Below, one piece after another: positions 1 through 10,424 of a DNA stretch of 20,557 nt. Made by a program: the position numbers and the translations under genes. The notes under the pieces are model-generated. The model did no database searches and was not told the DNA's origin. It worked only from the letters and a program-made list of their open reading frames with translations. How positions within the stretch are numbered: the first letter of the stretch is position 1; every line of letters begins with the position of its first letter. The stretch comes from Pezizomycotina sp. ARF18 (lineage: Eukaryota; Ascomycota): NCBI GenBank assembly GCA_002224055.1, contig AZLU01000041.1:221910-242466 (forward strand). Direction: 5' to 3'.

Positions 1-138
1 TCCACACAATCCTACACTCCTCAGCCCTCGTAACGCTCTTCGCCTAAAGCCCCCTGTGTTGAACTTTATTCTCAAAGATCCTCTTGCAGCACAGATGCTC
101 GTGATTACACCTGCGCCGTTAATCCGATGATGTTACCC

Positions 139-363
139 TCATTTGTTTTCGCGATTTCTTGTAGGGGAGGCGTTTAGGGCGGTCATTTCGTTGGAGAAGA
201 TGTTGCCGTGTGGTCGTAGCAGCAGAGGTTGGTGCTCGAGGTGGTCGCAGAGGTGGGTTCGTTGTCTTTGGAGCTGCGGTAGAGGCGCTGGTTTGCCTCG
301 GAGTCCATGCAGGAAGCGACGGTGAGGAGGGAGAAGATTATGGAGGAACGGTGAGCTCTTCAT
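139..363 (-). CDS. Possible small secreted protein (frame-broken)
   Basis: I do not recognise a family. A start codon in a good context (CACAATGA, complement of 361-366) begins MKSSPF. Shifting by one base then gives a hydrophobic stretch, SIIFSLLTVASC, which resembles a signal peptide core, followed by a short polar chain rich in Ser, Thr and Asn with a Cys-Cys pair (LCCYDHT). A second one-base shift leads to the sequence ending NRENK and the TGA at 139-141. Total length is about 74 residues, a size common for small secreted fungal proteins. The two frame changes are of the same kind as those in the clear genes of this window. The unshifted reading is also open but is rich in Pro, His, Leu and Arg and looks less protein-like. 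The call rests on composition only, with no homology. Confidence 0.3.
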   Translation of the reverse strand: MKSSPFLHNLLPPHRRFLHGLRGKPAPLPQLQRQRTHLCDHLEHQPLLLRPHGNIFSNEMTALNASPTRNRENK

Positions 364-1003
364 TGTGTCGATTTTGTTTTTGGGGTTTTTCGTAACCTTT
401 GGAGGAGGTTTTGTTTCTAGAAGTGAAATGTGTCAGTCCTTGCTTCGTTAGAAATGGAATATTAAAGTGGGCTTGGACTTACCTCTTTCTCCAAAAGCCC
501 TGATATCAGCTCGAAGAGCTATTGAAGTATCGTGGATTTGGGAAAGGTTGAAAATAATACTCCACAGTTGTAGCGTCTATCAAGAATACTTTACCCAAGA
601 GTGACACACTTCCAGATGAAAAACGAAAAAGCATGCCACACAAGGCAAAAAAAAAACCACTCCGCCGCGACAATCACCGCGCCAAAGGGCACCCAGGAAA
701 TGAGAGTTTAAACTCTCCAGGCAAAATAAATGAAACAATCCTGTCCGCATGGGACAAATTTTGATTGCGAGGGTGAAAACCTTCAAGCAATAAAAATAAA
801 CCTTCAAGTTATGCTACAAAACTATCGATAGCATCATAAACTCTAAACACCAGTCAATGCAAAGAAAAGTAGAGGAAGAGAACGGTTAAAAGAAAGTTGC
901 AGATCAACCGCGCTAGCACACCAAAATATGCAAAAAAAAAAAAAAAAAAAAAATAGAAGCGGGGAAGTTGTGGTGGTGAAAAGTAGGCCCGAAACCAAAG
1001 GCC
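364..1003. other. Intergenic, no gene recognised
   Basis: I see no coding region I can support. A run of 22 adenines lies at 932-953, just downstream of the SAT4-family gene that ends at 1004 on the minus strand. The rest is of mixed composition. Confidence 0.5.
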
Positions 1004-2537
1004 TCAGAGCTTCATGTCCCGCCGACCGCTCCCCAAAGCACTATCCGGTATCGACGGCATCGGCGATATCGCCTTCTTAGAATATCGCTAATCGGCCTAA
1101 TCACCCCCAATGGACCCTCATCCAGCTCCCAACATCCTCCTGCCGCCCATAATCCCTCCTCGACGACTGCCTACGCGGCATATTCGGCCTCGTGGGCTAG
1201 CGAGCTGCGCAGCCCCCATATTCCCTCAACGTCATCGTGCGCGATCATTGACCTCGAAGTAGATACAATATCCCGTACGCGTTGACTTCCGTCATAATCA
1301 GCGGCTTCAGCGGGAGCGCTGTTGACCATGATGGATAAATCCACCTCGACGACGTGCCAGAACATGAACATGGGGCCGTGCCACGTCCAGTCCGGCGAGC
1401 GCTCGTAGGGGTCTACCTGCAAAGTACGGACTATGCTGACGATACAGACGCTAAAACAACAGTAAAGCATTACTTAGCTTTTAAAAGCGGTAAAAGCACG
1501 ACTTTTTGAGATTTTAAGGTTGAAGGATAAACTTACAGTCCGCCCATAACGAAAACCCTATCAGTGCGAACTTTTCTTGCGGCTAAAATCTTCAAGCTGG
1601 GAATAAGGCTGAGTGCAAAGCCAGTATCGCAATGTCGGTAAAATACTAAACCCGCCTGAAAGAATATTCTCGCCGCGATGTTCGTGCACGACTCCCATAT
1701 ATCGTCCGCGTGGTCCCATATATTAACAGTATGCAGCTGAAACCGTAGCGAAAACAATAGCTACCGTGCCCCGAGTATGACGACGGCGAGACGAAACACG
1801 TCCACTGAAACGCCCGGGCGTTGGATAATGTGCGGTAGAAAATGAGAAAGGCGAACTTGACGAATAACATGGCGATGTTGAAGAAGATATTCACGAGGAA
1901 GTTCATCTTCAGGGCCACGACGGTTTCCATCTGGAAACGTCCAGAAGTGTTTTCGAAGCGGCGTCGCTTACACCTTCGCGGTGAATGTTAGCCATGCAAC
2001 TTCGAAAGGTTCTAGGAAACTGAAGATAGATGACTTACATATCCAATTTACCGCTTGAACGGCCATCGCAAGGACCTATACACCACCGAGAAAAAAAAAC
2101 CATGAGACAAATGAAAAACCCATCAACCTTCTTAAACACTCCATGAGCTGTACCGTACCGTTCCAGCAATAATGAAATAATCCTCCAACCTTAGCCTCCC
2201 CGTCAAAATCGCCAGCCTCGAGTACAACCGCAAACCCACCACTACCAGCGTAACCCGAAAGGACCATCGCGACGCCTTTTCCGCTGTGTTCCGTCGGGAG
2301 TGATCAAGGTTGGCGACAGCCGCCAGTAGGTCGTGCAGTGATAAAGTTCCAAAGGCATCCTGATATAAATCCTTAACGTGGAGTAGCTCCGTATTTCACG
2401 TTGACCATTCCGTTTACGATCTCGCCAAACAGATGTGAGGACGAGTACGTCGTGAAGGATTGGCGGTAGAAGTTGGGTACCTTGGCGTTTACTAGCAGGG
2501 CTAGGTTGCAGACGGCGTCCGTGTCGACATGCACCAT
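1004..2537 (-). CDS. SAT4-family (fungal rhodopsin domain) integral membrane protein 1
   Basis: This is a multi-helix plasma-membrane-type protein of the SAT4/rhodopsin-domain family, which includes Pth11-like receptor candidates; the ligand is unknown. Segments in order on the minus strand: TM1 with VTLVVVGLRLYSRLAIL and the family-like LRLEDYFIIAG (about 2165-2255); MAVQAVNWI; a helix NIFFNIAMLFVKFAFLIFYRTL (about 1825-1895), matching the usual 'LY.IAL.LVKLSLLLFYLR' helix; a TDIAILAL-like helix, then IPSLKI and RTDRVFVMGGL; after an intron, VCIVSIVRTLQV; then HGPMFMFWHVVEVDLSIMVNSAP and PLKPL. Introns fit 2158-2076, 2038-1974 (tentative) and 1536-1451. At least five one-base frame changes are needed. 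The start at 2537 gives an unusually long N-terminal region (about 90 residues) before TM1, so the true start may lie inside. The C-terminal tail ends GRRDMKL at TGA 1004-1006. Confidence 0.72.
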
Positions 2538-5404
2538 CGTGGGAATAGCCTTAAAGTTTCAAGCCCTAGACTTTTGAGGACTCTAAGGGAAGAACAAAAG
2601 AAAGCTTCGTCTCCTAAGTGCAGCTTCCGGATATATTTCGTAGCATCAAAATTCGTAAGCGCGCGTAAAACAGAAGGAAAGAGAAAGGAAAATGAAACAG
2701 ATATATATATCATAAATCGAGGGGTTCAAAAAAAAATTACCAAGAGAGAATTTCTCATCTGAAAGGAACTCCTCAACATGTATAAATCTGGGGAGGGATG
2801 ACAGTTTTAAAGGGAATACCTTTTTGGAGAAGGGGCATGCACGCCGGCAGTACTCGCGTCGCCCTCAGCTTCCTGCCGGCATGCCTCACATGTATGTAAC
2901 CTCCATACATAACCCCCACGTTGTGCCCTCCGAGTCGCGCCATACAAAGGCTGACACATTATCATGTTCCCTTCCAGCAGCTTCTGAAAGGAGGCACTCT
3001 TTGGTGGAAATAGAACCTCGCCAGAGTTTAGCCTTATAGCTTCCAGTCGTAGAATGAATTTTGCAGACAAGGCTTTTCGTTTTCTGGTTCGTTTCCGCGA
3101 ATAATTTCGAACAGGGAAGGCGGTTTATCGCGCGGCTTCATTCGAGAAGACTTTCTTCTCGCCGAGCGATATCCACTTGGGGAAAAATCAGAGTCAGGGA
3201 CATTTCCTGGATAAGACAGATGGTCAGTAATTTGAAAGATAATCTCCCATTAAAACAAAACCGTACATCGAAAAAGGAGGGAAAAAATAGAATACGAACC
3301 AATTGTAGGGATATAACCTTCGGGATATTAAAATTGTTCTCTGCTCCACTCGATGAGTGTTGATGTTCGTTGCTTATTGTGTGACAATTCCTCCTGTATG
3401 TGAGCGCCCTGACCTTCTCTAAATGTCAATCCTTATCGAAATCGATATTTATGCGAACGACGCTTAGACTTGAAGAAGACCCATCAAGAATTCCAAGCAG
3501 GATCCCAAGCTATATCGAACCTTCCCAATTTTGAAGAGTAGAGAAGTGAAAAATTTAAAATATACGTCGTATTCGCTGCAAACCGTGAGAAGATACAGAT
3601 ACTGTATATTGTAAACACCTGCCAAAGCTGACAACACGCTAGTGCCACACTTCATGCTTCAACTGCCTGCGAAAGAGGAGAAGTCGAAAGTGTGTGTATC
3701 GGATACTGTGCGGGATGCGGCGATGTTCATAACACAAATTCTTCTAGGGCCGTCGCCTTAAATCCGTGATAAACCAATTCTGTATCCGTGGCTTCCTTTT
3801 TTTTTTTTTCTTTTTTTTTTTGAAGTATCGCTGTACTACCTTGCAACGGCGAGTGCCGAGCGCGCAACCGCGTTTGAGGGACGATGGGACACCTTGTACA
3901 ATGCCCTTCTCATCATCATTCCATTGAAGAAGTTCAACACTTTGGGATTCTCCTGGAGCTTGACGTTGTAGTGCCTGGAGCCTAATGCTGACCCCAAAGA
4001 GCAAGAATCGAGAACCCAGAGTTCGGGGTTCGCCTCATGCCTGCTTCAGTAGGGATGACCCAAGAGTAAATTAAGCTTCGAATTAGATCGTAGAAATGAC
4101 CTAGACCGTCGAGAAGATTCCTCTTCTCTAGGAGCGGCGGTCGCGGTTCGCAGCGGAATGATGGTTGTTTATTTCACTCAATACCAAAAAGGCGCCGAGA
4201 TAATGTATCAAAGTCGCCGCGCTGTCCAATAATCGAGCCTAGGTAGCGAAAGGAGGCTTTAAGTTGAGAAGTTTCTCGTTGAAGGGCTGCATGTATTGAC
4301 CGCCACTAGAATCCAACAAAGTAGTCTTGCTGGAGCAGTTGAGGCTCGAGGCTGAGAATCCGGTGCAACGAGGAAGGAGTCGAACGAGGTCCGAGCTAGC
4401 GGGATTTTCCAATCGATAAGATGCTATCATGCCGTCTCATGGTAGGCATTAGAGCCGCCGAAACTTCTCTAAAGACGAAATTAGCATTCCTGATACCGAA
4501 AAAGTCCAAGAGGCTCCAAAGTTTAAGTCGCCGCGGCGTCTAATGAACGGAGCTCGAGTAGCGAGCGAAAGTAGGATTCATGGTGACTGGTTCTCGTAAG
4601 ACGGCCGTAGGTATTGGTCTCTCCTGGATCGAATGGAGCTGCTCTTGCGAAGAAGTCAAAACTATCAGAGACAAGCTCGGAACCGAAAATACGCAACAGC
4701 ATACCGAGGAGGGAATTAACGCGAGGCCCGAGGAGCTGGCTTCAAATAACGAGACCTAGCAGCAGCTCCTAATTATCTGCCAGCTAGCAGCGTAAGCTCC
4801 ATCGAGGGTGAAGAGCTGTGAGAAGATAGAAGGAGGAAGACGAGAAATTGCAATGGACAGGTGGATGGAAGACCTTCCCTATAAAAAAATGAGGGCCAAA
4901 TATTCTGATGATAAGGCGAGAAAAGAAGCCTTCCTGAGCTCATCGTGATTATCATGATGGAGACTGGCAGCTGGCTGCAAGAGGCCAATGTTACTCTCCG
5001 ACCGTGATCTGGAGCGAATAGCAGAGAAATAGAGAATCGTGATAGAACTGGTGAGCTGTTTAACGATAGATGAAATTTGATCCAGGGACGGCTGATTGAT
5101 GAAGGAGTTGAGTTGATTTGATTGACCTTGGCCAAGTTGATGGAGTTGATTGCCTTTCGTTAGCTGCTGGGGAGTAACAAGGGTATTGTTCGTGTGGTGA
5201 GTGTGAAGGATGACTAAGCGAGTATCACAATGCCTTTGTTGCCAGCCACGCCAAAAATTTGAACTTAATTATATCACCTCTTTCGGAATCACCCATCACA
5301 ACACAATCAAAACATCACCACCAAAAAACCTTTACTCCTTTATCACCACCTACTACTCCTTGTCTCCATACCAACAGGTGGAGCCCGCCACAGAACCGTC
5401 CAAG
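2538..5404. other. Gene-poor interval between SAT4 protein 1 and the HNH gene
   Basis: No protein family is recognisable here. It holds the divergent upstream regions of the minus-strand SAT4 gene (start 2537) and the plus-strand HNH gene (start 5405). A pyrimidine tract of T13-C-T11 lies at 3797-3821. An imperfect hairpin sits at 2835-2884. Between about 4321 and 4881 one plus-strand frame reads like coding sequence but carries seven stops, six of them TAA or TAG. A 59-codon reading frame at 4580-4759 lies inside the same stretch and is unsupported. Confidence 0.5.
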
Positions 5405-7159
5405 ATGACGACGAGAAAGAGGAAGTTAACGAGTAACTCACCGGAGAACCAGATCACGACTTCTACCACAGTCACAGAATCACAGACGATAACAGTCGCC
5501 GCCTCCCAGTCTCCTGTCACTACAACCCTCCGCAGCAAGTCACGAATGGTCTAGGGATCTCTTCATCATCTTCATCTCACAACGTACAATCCGCCCCCCA
5601 TCGAAGTTCATCAGAGTATGTCTTCGCTATACCGCCCTACCCTCATCAGCCAATATCGCCCCTCCGTCGTCCGTCGGATCATCGTCTACGGTATCGAAAC
5701 GGAGAAAAGTCAACCTCCCGGGATCACAGTACTGCCCGTCCGTAAACTCTTCGACGTTTCGTTATCCATCGGATTCCACGAAGACAGCACTCGGTCGCCG
5801 AGACGGGTGGTCGTGCTGGCTGTGCGGAATACGGCGGAAGAGCAGGCTAGAAGTCGTCCATAAAGTAGGGGCTAACATCGAGATTGAACGTGTGAGTCAA
5901 AATTGAAAATTTCTTCTTTGTTCTGCGTTTGGTAAAATTAGTCTCCTTTCTTATTCAGCGAATTGTCTGATTAATTTACTTTAATAGCTCGACGAATGGA
6001 AATCCATGTCAATCCTCCCGCATTCCTTCCACCCGGCCAGCATAAACAACCTTATGATCCTCTGCTCCAACTGCCACGACTCCTACGACGCCACGTACCG
6101 CACTGGATACTCCTCCCTCCAACCTCTCCCTATTCCTGACGCACGAGATCGCCGATTACGAATCCCGACCTCCATCGCGTCTGTCGGAAAACCACCACCG
6201 CCACGATCCTTCCGACGTCCACTGAGGCGAATAAATTCACGCCGTATTTTCTGGCTGATATCGTTAGTGAATCGGGGATTACGTTGTCGGATTTTCCGAA
6301 GACGTGGTTGGGGAAGCCGCAGTGTGTATTGCTTAAGGCGGCGATGTCTGCGTTCATGCCCGTGAAACGGTCACCGACGCAGCCCGACCGGAAGGGAAAA
6401 GTGTACTGCTGGGATTAGACGAAGAAACACGAAACCAGCTTGCGGAACTATTACGCCTGTGGACACGACCTGATCCCGTAGTCAGTACGCAGAAGGCCGC
6501 ACCGTCTGCGTCGCCGAGGAATAAAGTATCGCGAAGACAGAAGAATCCGAAGACGACGATCACGACAGGCACAACGAAAACACCAAGAGGAACGATTCCG
6601 CAAAGAAGAAGCGAACGCTTCGGAAGAGGAAAGGGGACGCATCGACTTCGCCTGCCGACAAGGAGAATGTCGCTGTCGATGGCATCCACGTTACCCTCCA
6701 TCACCAAAACGGAAGCGTCGCCACGAGAATGTAGTCCACAATACACCACGCCCTCGAAGAAACGCCGTACGACTACCAGCGTACAAGAGCAACAACAACA
6801 CACAGACCCCTAACACCACCCGATACGACAACTCCACACACCTCACCAAACAGCGCCTCCGCGGAAAGCGTAAGCACACCGTCTCCCCTCTCGAAAACGT
6901 CGTATTAGCAAAAGAAGCACGCGCAGCATCCAAAAACGTGAAGATCGCGTCCGCTGCAGCAGTTGCAGCGACGAATATAGATAGAGAAGAGACGAGTTCG
7001 ATGATAGTAGTCGACGACGGGTTTCCGGATTCGGGAGGGGAAGGGGACGCGTATGTTTGGGGACCTGAGAAGTCTACGAATGATGTTTTGGAGATTATGA
7101 GTTCGTGGGCTGCGGCAAGGAAGGAGGATAAGAAGGAGAGGAGGAGAGGAAGGCGCTGA
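5405..7159 (+). CDS. HNH nuclease-like protein with a long basic, disordered tail
   Basis: The N-terminal part is Ser/Thr-rich and basic (starts MTTRKRKLTS, context AAGATGA). A core follows with DGWSCWLCG and LEVVH (about 5795-5865), then an intron 5892-5987 (GTGAGT...TTAATAG) joining EIER to LDEWKSM. The downstream exon has ILPHSFHPASINNLMILCSN leading to CHDSYDA (about 6009-6090). CxxC, a histidine after a hydrophobic strand, 'NLMILC..CH..YD' and a following HWILLP-like segment are the layout of fungal HNH domains, where paired CxxC motifs bind structural zinc and the histidines bind the catalytic metal. After about 6370 the chain is Lys, Arg, Ser, Thr and Pro rich. It ends after a conserved-looking NDVLEIMSSWAAARKE at TGA 7157-7159; a shift would extend it to 7226 with a lysine-rich end (KGAAKGKRK). 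At least five frame changes are needed. The target is unknown, and activity is inferred from motifs only. Confidence 0.62.
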
Positions 7160-7226
7160 ACCGGAAGGTGGACGGAACGGCAGCGTGAAGAAGGTGAAGG
7201 GGGCGGCGAAGGGGAAGAGGAAATGA

Positions 7227-7900
7227 ATACCCCCGGTTGCAATATCCTTTTTTTTTTTCTTCTTTTTTTTCTTTCTTTTCCTGCCGCTATATCTTCTTTG
7301 CGATTCTTTTTTTAGTTGAATGTCTTCCACGCGTGCTTGCATACCCTACCTTTTGATTTGAGTATTTGCCGTTCTTCCCCAGCGTTCGTGTATTCCTTTC
7401 ATATATTTTGTCATTGTGGCCTTTTTCCCTTTTCCATGTGGCGTTCTATTCATTTTATTCATTTTCTCGTCTTTTAAAAAAGCAGCATTGGGCGTTTTTT
7501 TTTTTTTCCCCTCACTTTGCAACTCAATTGTACTTTGAATCTTTCACGGCGCTCTGGAGATAGGAAAAGAATAATCGTTTGATTTCATCCTCTTTATACG
7601 AAAATTATCAACCCCATATTGTAGTTTTATTGTATGTAGTATACCTTCGCCAACTGCCTTCCAACCTCGTATATTTCGATATTGTCATCGTTCACTTTCA
7701 GTATTATCCTATTTCAATCTTATACTAATACCTTTGTATAATACCATTGTGCAATTACTTGTATACTACTTCAACTTCAGCGAAGACCAAGTGTAAAAAC
7801 TATTTAATCATATTCAAAAAACAAAATCTTACAAGTACATATTCATGTCTATATCGTTCTCAAAAAGTAGAATTCCATGTCACACCGCGTTTCTACAGTA
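7227..7900. other. Convergent intergenic region, pyrimidine-rich
   Basis: This is the shared 3-prime space of the plus-strand HNH gene and the minus-strand PLD gene. It holds T-rich tracts (7250-7282, 7497-7508) and TA-rich stretches at 7600-7760 that may serve for 3-prime-end formation. No gene is visible. Confidence 0.5.
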
Positions 7901-9971
7901 TCATCCCCCCCGCCAACCGCTCGCCGTCTTCTTAATCACCCTCCCGAACGTCCACAGTCCCGCCTCCGGTCCATACGCCTCCTCCCTCCCCATCCTCCCA
8001 TCACCATCATTCCCTTCCTGCCCCTTCCCCTCCCCTCTCTACTACCCTCTTTCCTCGGTTCCCTCCACCACCCATCCTCCCCAACCCTCCCATAATCTGC
8101 ACTATTTTGATTCTTCGTAACCCTCTCCCACCACCTCCCACAAACAATACTATCATCAACCATAACATTAATCTCCTGCGAGTGATACCAGCTCTGCGTA
8201 TCCTGATTACCGCTTCCATGATACCGACTGCGCGATCGACGATCATGAGTTTTATGTGTGCTGAGCGGACGTATTCTTGCGTGTGGATGGGGCGGATTGT
8301 GTCGCGGGAGACGTACCAGTGGATTTGTAATAATTCTTTTGCGGAGGAGTAAGTTGATGGGGCGTGAGAGGCGGAGTTTTGTGGGGGGAGGGGGATGTTG
8401 TGAAGGATTCTTGGAGGAGGGAGTAGAGTTTTGGGATTATATAGTCGTTGTGGCCGCCTTGGTAGGGCATCATTTCACCCTGCGTTGGATTGTTTTATTA
8501 GCAAAAAAGACAGTTTCTTTCTTTTCCCCTCCTTTCTTTCAGGGACACAAAACGTGATGGTGCATGTAGAATAGAAATGATGGTGAAAAGGACAAAGAAG
8601 AGAATGGAAGGATAGAGAGAACGTACGAGATCATTATACCCCAAACACAAAACAGCACAACCCTAACGCCCCTCCTCACCGCTTCAACCGTAGCTTCTAT
8701 GACCGGTTCCGTATTAAAATCGGGAGTCTGTATAATACTTCCTTTTTAGCGTACCGGAAGCCCGCGAGCCACGCTTCGTTCTGCGGACACGCTATTTTCT
8801 GACGGTCCCATATGGGATCGGATAATGTTCCAGGGAACGGTTTACGGTTTACGAGCGCCATGGGATGTAGTGGTCTGTTGAGGTGTCGAAGTAGGGTTGG
8901 TAGCCGTGGTCGTGGTTGGGTCGGGGTGTAGGGCTTGGCGTCGGGTGGGGATTTCCAGTCTGCGGGATCAATCAATATCAGTATAGTGTTCCAAAAGGCA
9001 TGTGTAGGAAAGGGATAGATGGGCGATATTACTCAGATTCCTCGTCAGCGCCTGCATCTTCGTCTCCCCCTCCCTCGGCTGTATCCTTGCATTTCCCGTT
9101 TTCCACCGCCTTCGCCCAATCGTACGGCTCAACATCTCCCGAAGCATTAAAACCCTCTGCAAATTCCTCCACAGAACACTCCGGATCCCAACTCGCCCTG
9201 AAAAAATCCACAACGTTATCAACTATACCTCCTTCGAAGTGTCCCATCATCTCAAAGTTCGCGTTATCTTGTATATTACAGCTATTAAGGCACGCCTGCC
9301 GCCTATCCACGACTAAAAACTTTGGGTGGAAGGTGCCCATGGGGACGTTATGGTATTTTATGATACGGAGGTCTACGTTCGGCATTTCTGACTTTTTGGG
9401 GAGGCCGATGGCGGAGCTGGACCATTCAAGTTCGTCCATTTCTAGGCGCGGGTAGAGGACATGTTTTACAGAGAACCGGAGGAATAGCATTTTTACGCTT
9501 ACTCTTCTACCTTCCCTAATGCATCTTTTCGAGAGTTCGCGGAGGGCGTTCGCGATGGTTTGTGCAGCGGTGGAGTTCTTCCAGAGGTTCGTAGCCAGTA
9601 GAACTTCGTACGTAGCGGAGACGATAAGGTTGTAGTAGTGCGCCATGATGTCGGGTATGACGGAGATTATCGTCAGGGGGATTTTACCGGTCGTGCCCGC
9701 GAATTTGGGGGAGCAGACGTTGGCGGTGGGGTCCTTTTCGATGGGTTGGAGGGAGTGCCAGTACATCTACAGAGTATACATCAGTGGATGATTATGAAGG
9801 GGAGAGATGAGGGGATGTTACTTTGAGGAAGAGCTCTGAAGGGTTCGTGCCGTCGAAGCTACCGTGGACTTTGGCGTATTCGAGGTCTTCGGACGTGGGT
9901 TCTCGGACCTGCTCCAGGATTGGAGGCGCGGTCTTCGCTTTTGCGGGAGCGGTGCCCGGTCCTCGGAACAT
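7901..9971 (-). CDS. Phospholipase D-like protein (two HKD motifs)
   Basis: A member of the fungal PLD/phosphodiesterase superfamily, which hydrolyses or transfers phosphodiester bonds, usually of phospholipids, through a phospho-histidine. Exon 1 (9971-9822) codes 50 residues from MFRGPGTAPA. After intron 9821-9767 an unbroken run of 245 codons carries LLATNLWKNS and the first HKD-type motif, HPKFLVVD (about residue 197), followed by NSCNIQDNANFEMM. Intron 9032-8960 is plausible. Next come MALVNRKPF, PQNEAWLAGFRYAKKEV, QTPDFNTEPVIEA and GYNDL. Intron 8626-8480 joins this to GEMMPYQGGHNDY. The second HKD motif, HIKLMIVD (8235-8258), is followed by GSGNQDTQSWYHSQEINVMV. The C-terminus probably ends GWRGG at 7901. 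About six one-base shifts are needed, for example EVFIQTPD lacking a T near 8732 and IMGSGNQD lacking a G near 8216. Both motifs are intact, so catalysis is plausible. Confidence 0.85.
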
Positions 9972-10291
9972 GGTGGCTTCAGATTAATGTAGGAGATGTG
10001 ATTTGGATGATTTCGAGATGATTGGAAAGGATTTCGGTGATTGTTATAAATATGACATTTGCTCTTTTTAAGGAGGAAGAAGTTGGATATATTAAGTGTA
10101 ATTAGTGATGATGCTTTTTTCGGTGGAACGCCAACCTGCACCATGACATGACATCACCCTATAAAAGCCAAGCTATTAAGAAACAACAACAAGGCAAAAA
10201 GAAGAATTGCTAGCGAAACAACAACACCGCTAAAATGGTTTCTTTATAATCTTTCAACACAGCAGGCCAAACCGGCAACGAAAAAAAAAAA

Positions 10292-10324
<33 letters not shown>

Positions 10325-10424
10325 AAAGTAGCCACTGAATACCTACCTATATTACAGCAAATTGGCAGCCGCCTGGTATCTATCTCACTTTCATCAAATC
10401 GTGACTTCTTCCTCAAATAGTCAA
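9972..10424. other. Intergenic, PLD upstream region
   Basis: This stretch separates the PLD start (9971) from the end of the second SAT4 gene (10425), both on the minus strand, so it should hold the PLD promoter and SAT4 3-prime end. An A-rich low-complexity run at 10281-10327 consists of A-tracts separated by single T residues. I see no gene. Confidence 0.5.
10281..10327. repeat. A-rich low-complexity run
   Basis: A17, then A-tracts of 5-7 and a final A9 separated by single T bases. Composed only of A and T. It lies downstream of the second SAT4 gene. Confidence 0.9.

Noticed and set aside
6354-7342. Long minus-strand reading frames of 145-183 codons
   Set aside because: They are opposite the HNH gene's low-complexity tail. 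Their Ser/Phe/Pro-rich or Cys/Val-rich composition is the mirror of Lys/Arg/Thr codons on the plus strand.
8007-8246. Gly/Arg/Met-rich minus-strand open frame as a separate gene
   Set aside because: It is a frame-shifted piece of the PLD-like gene; the correct frame holds the GSGNQDTQSWYHSQE block.
7936-8352. Possible CRISPR-like or tandem repeats in the GGA-rich strand
   Set aside because: The purine bias comes from Gly/Glu/Arg codons in the PLD C-terminus. There is no regular repeat-spacer spacing.
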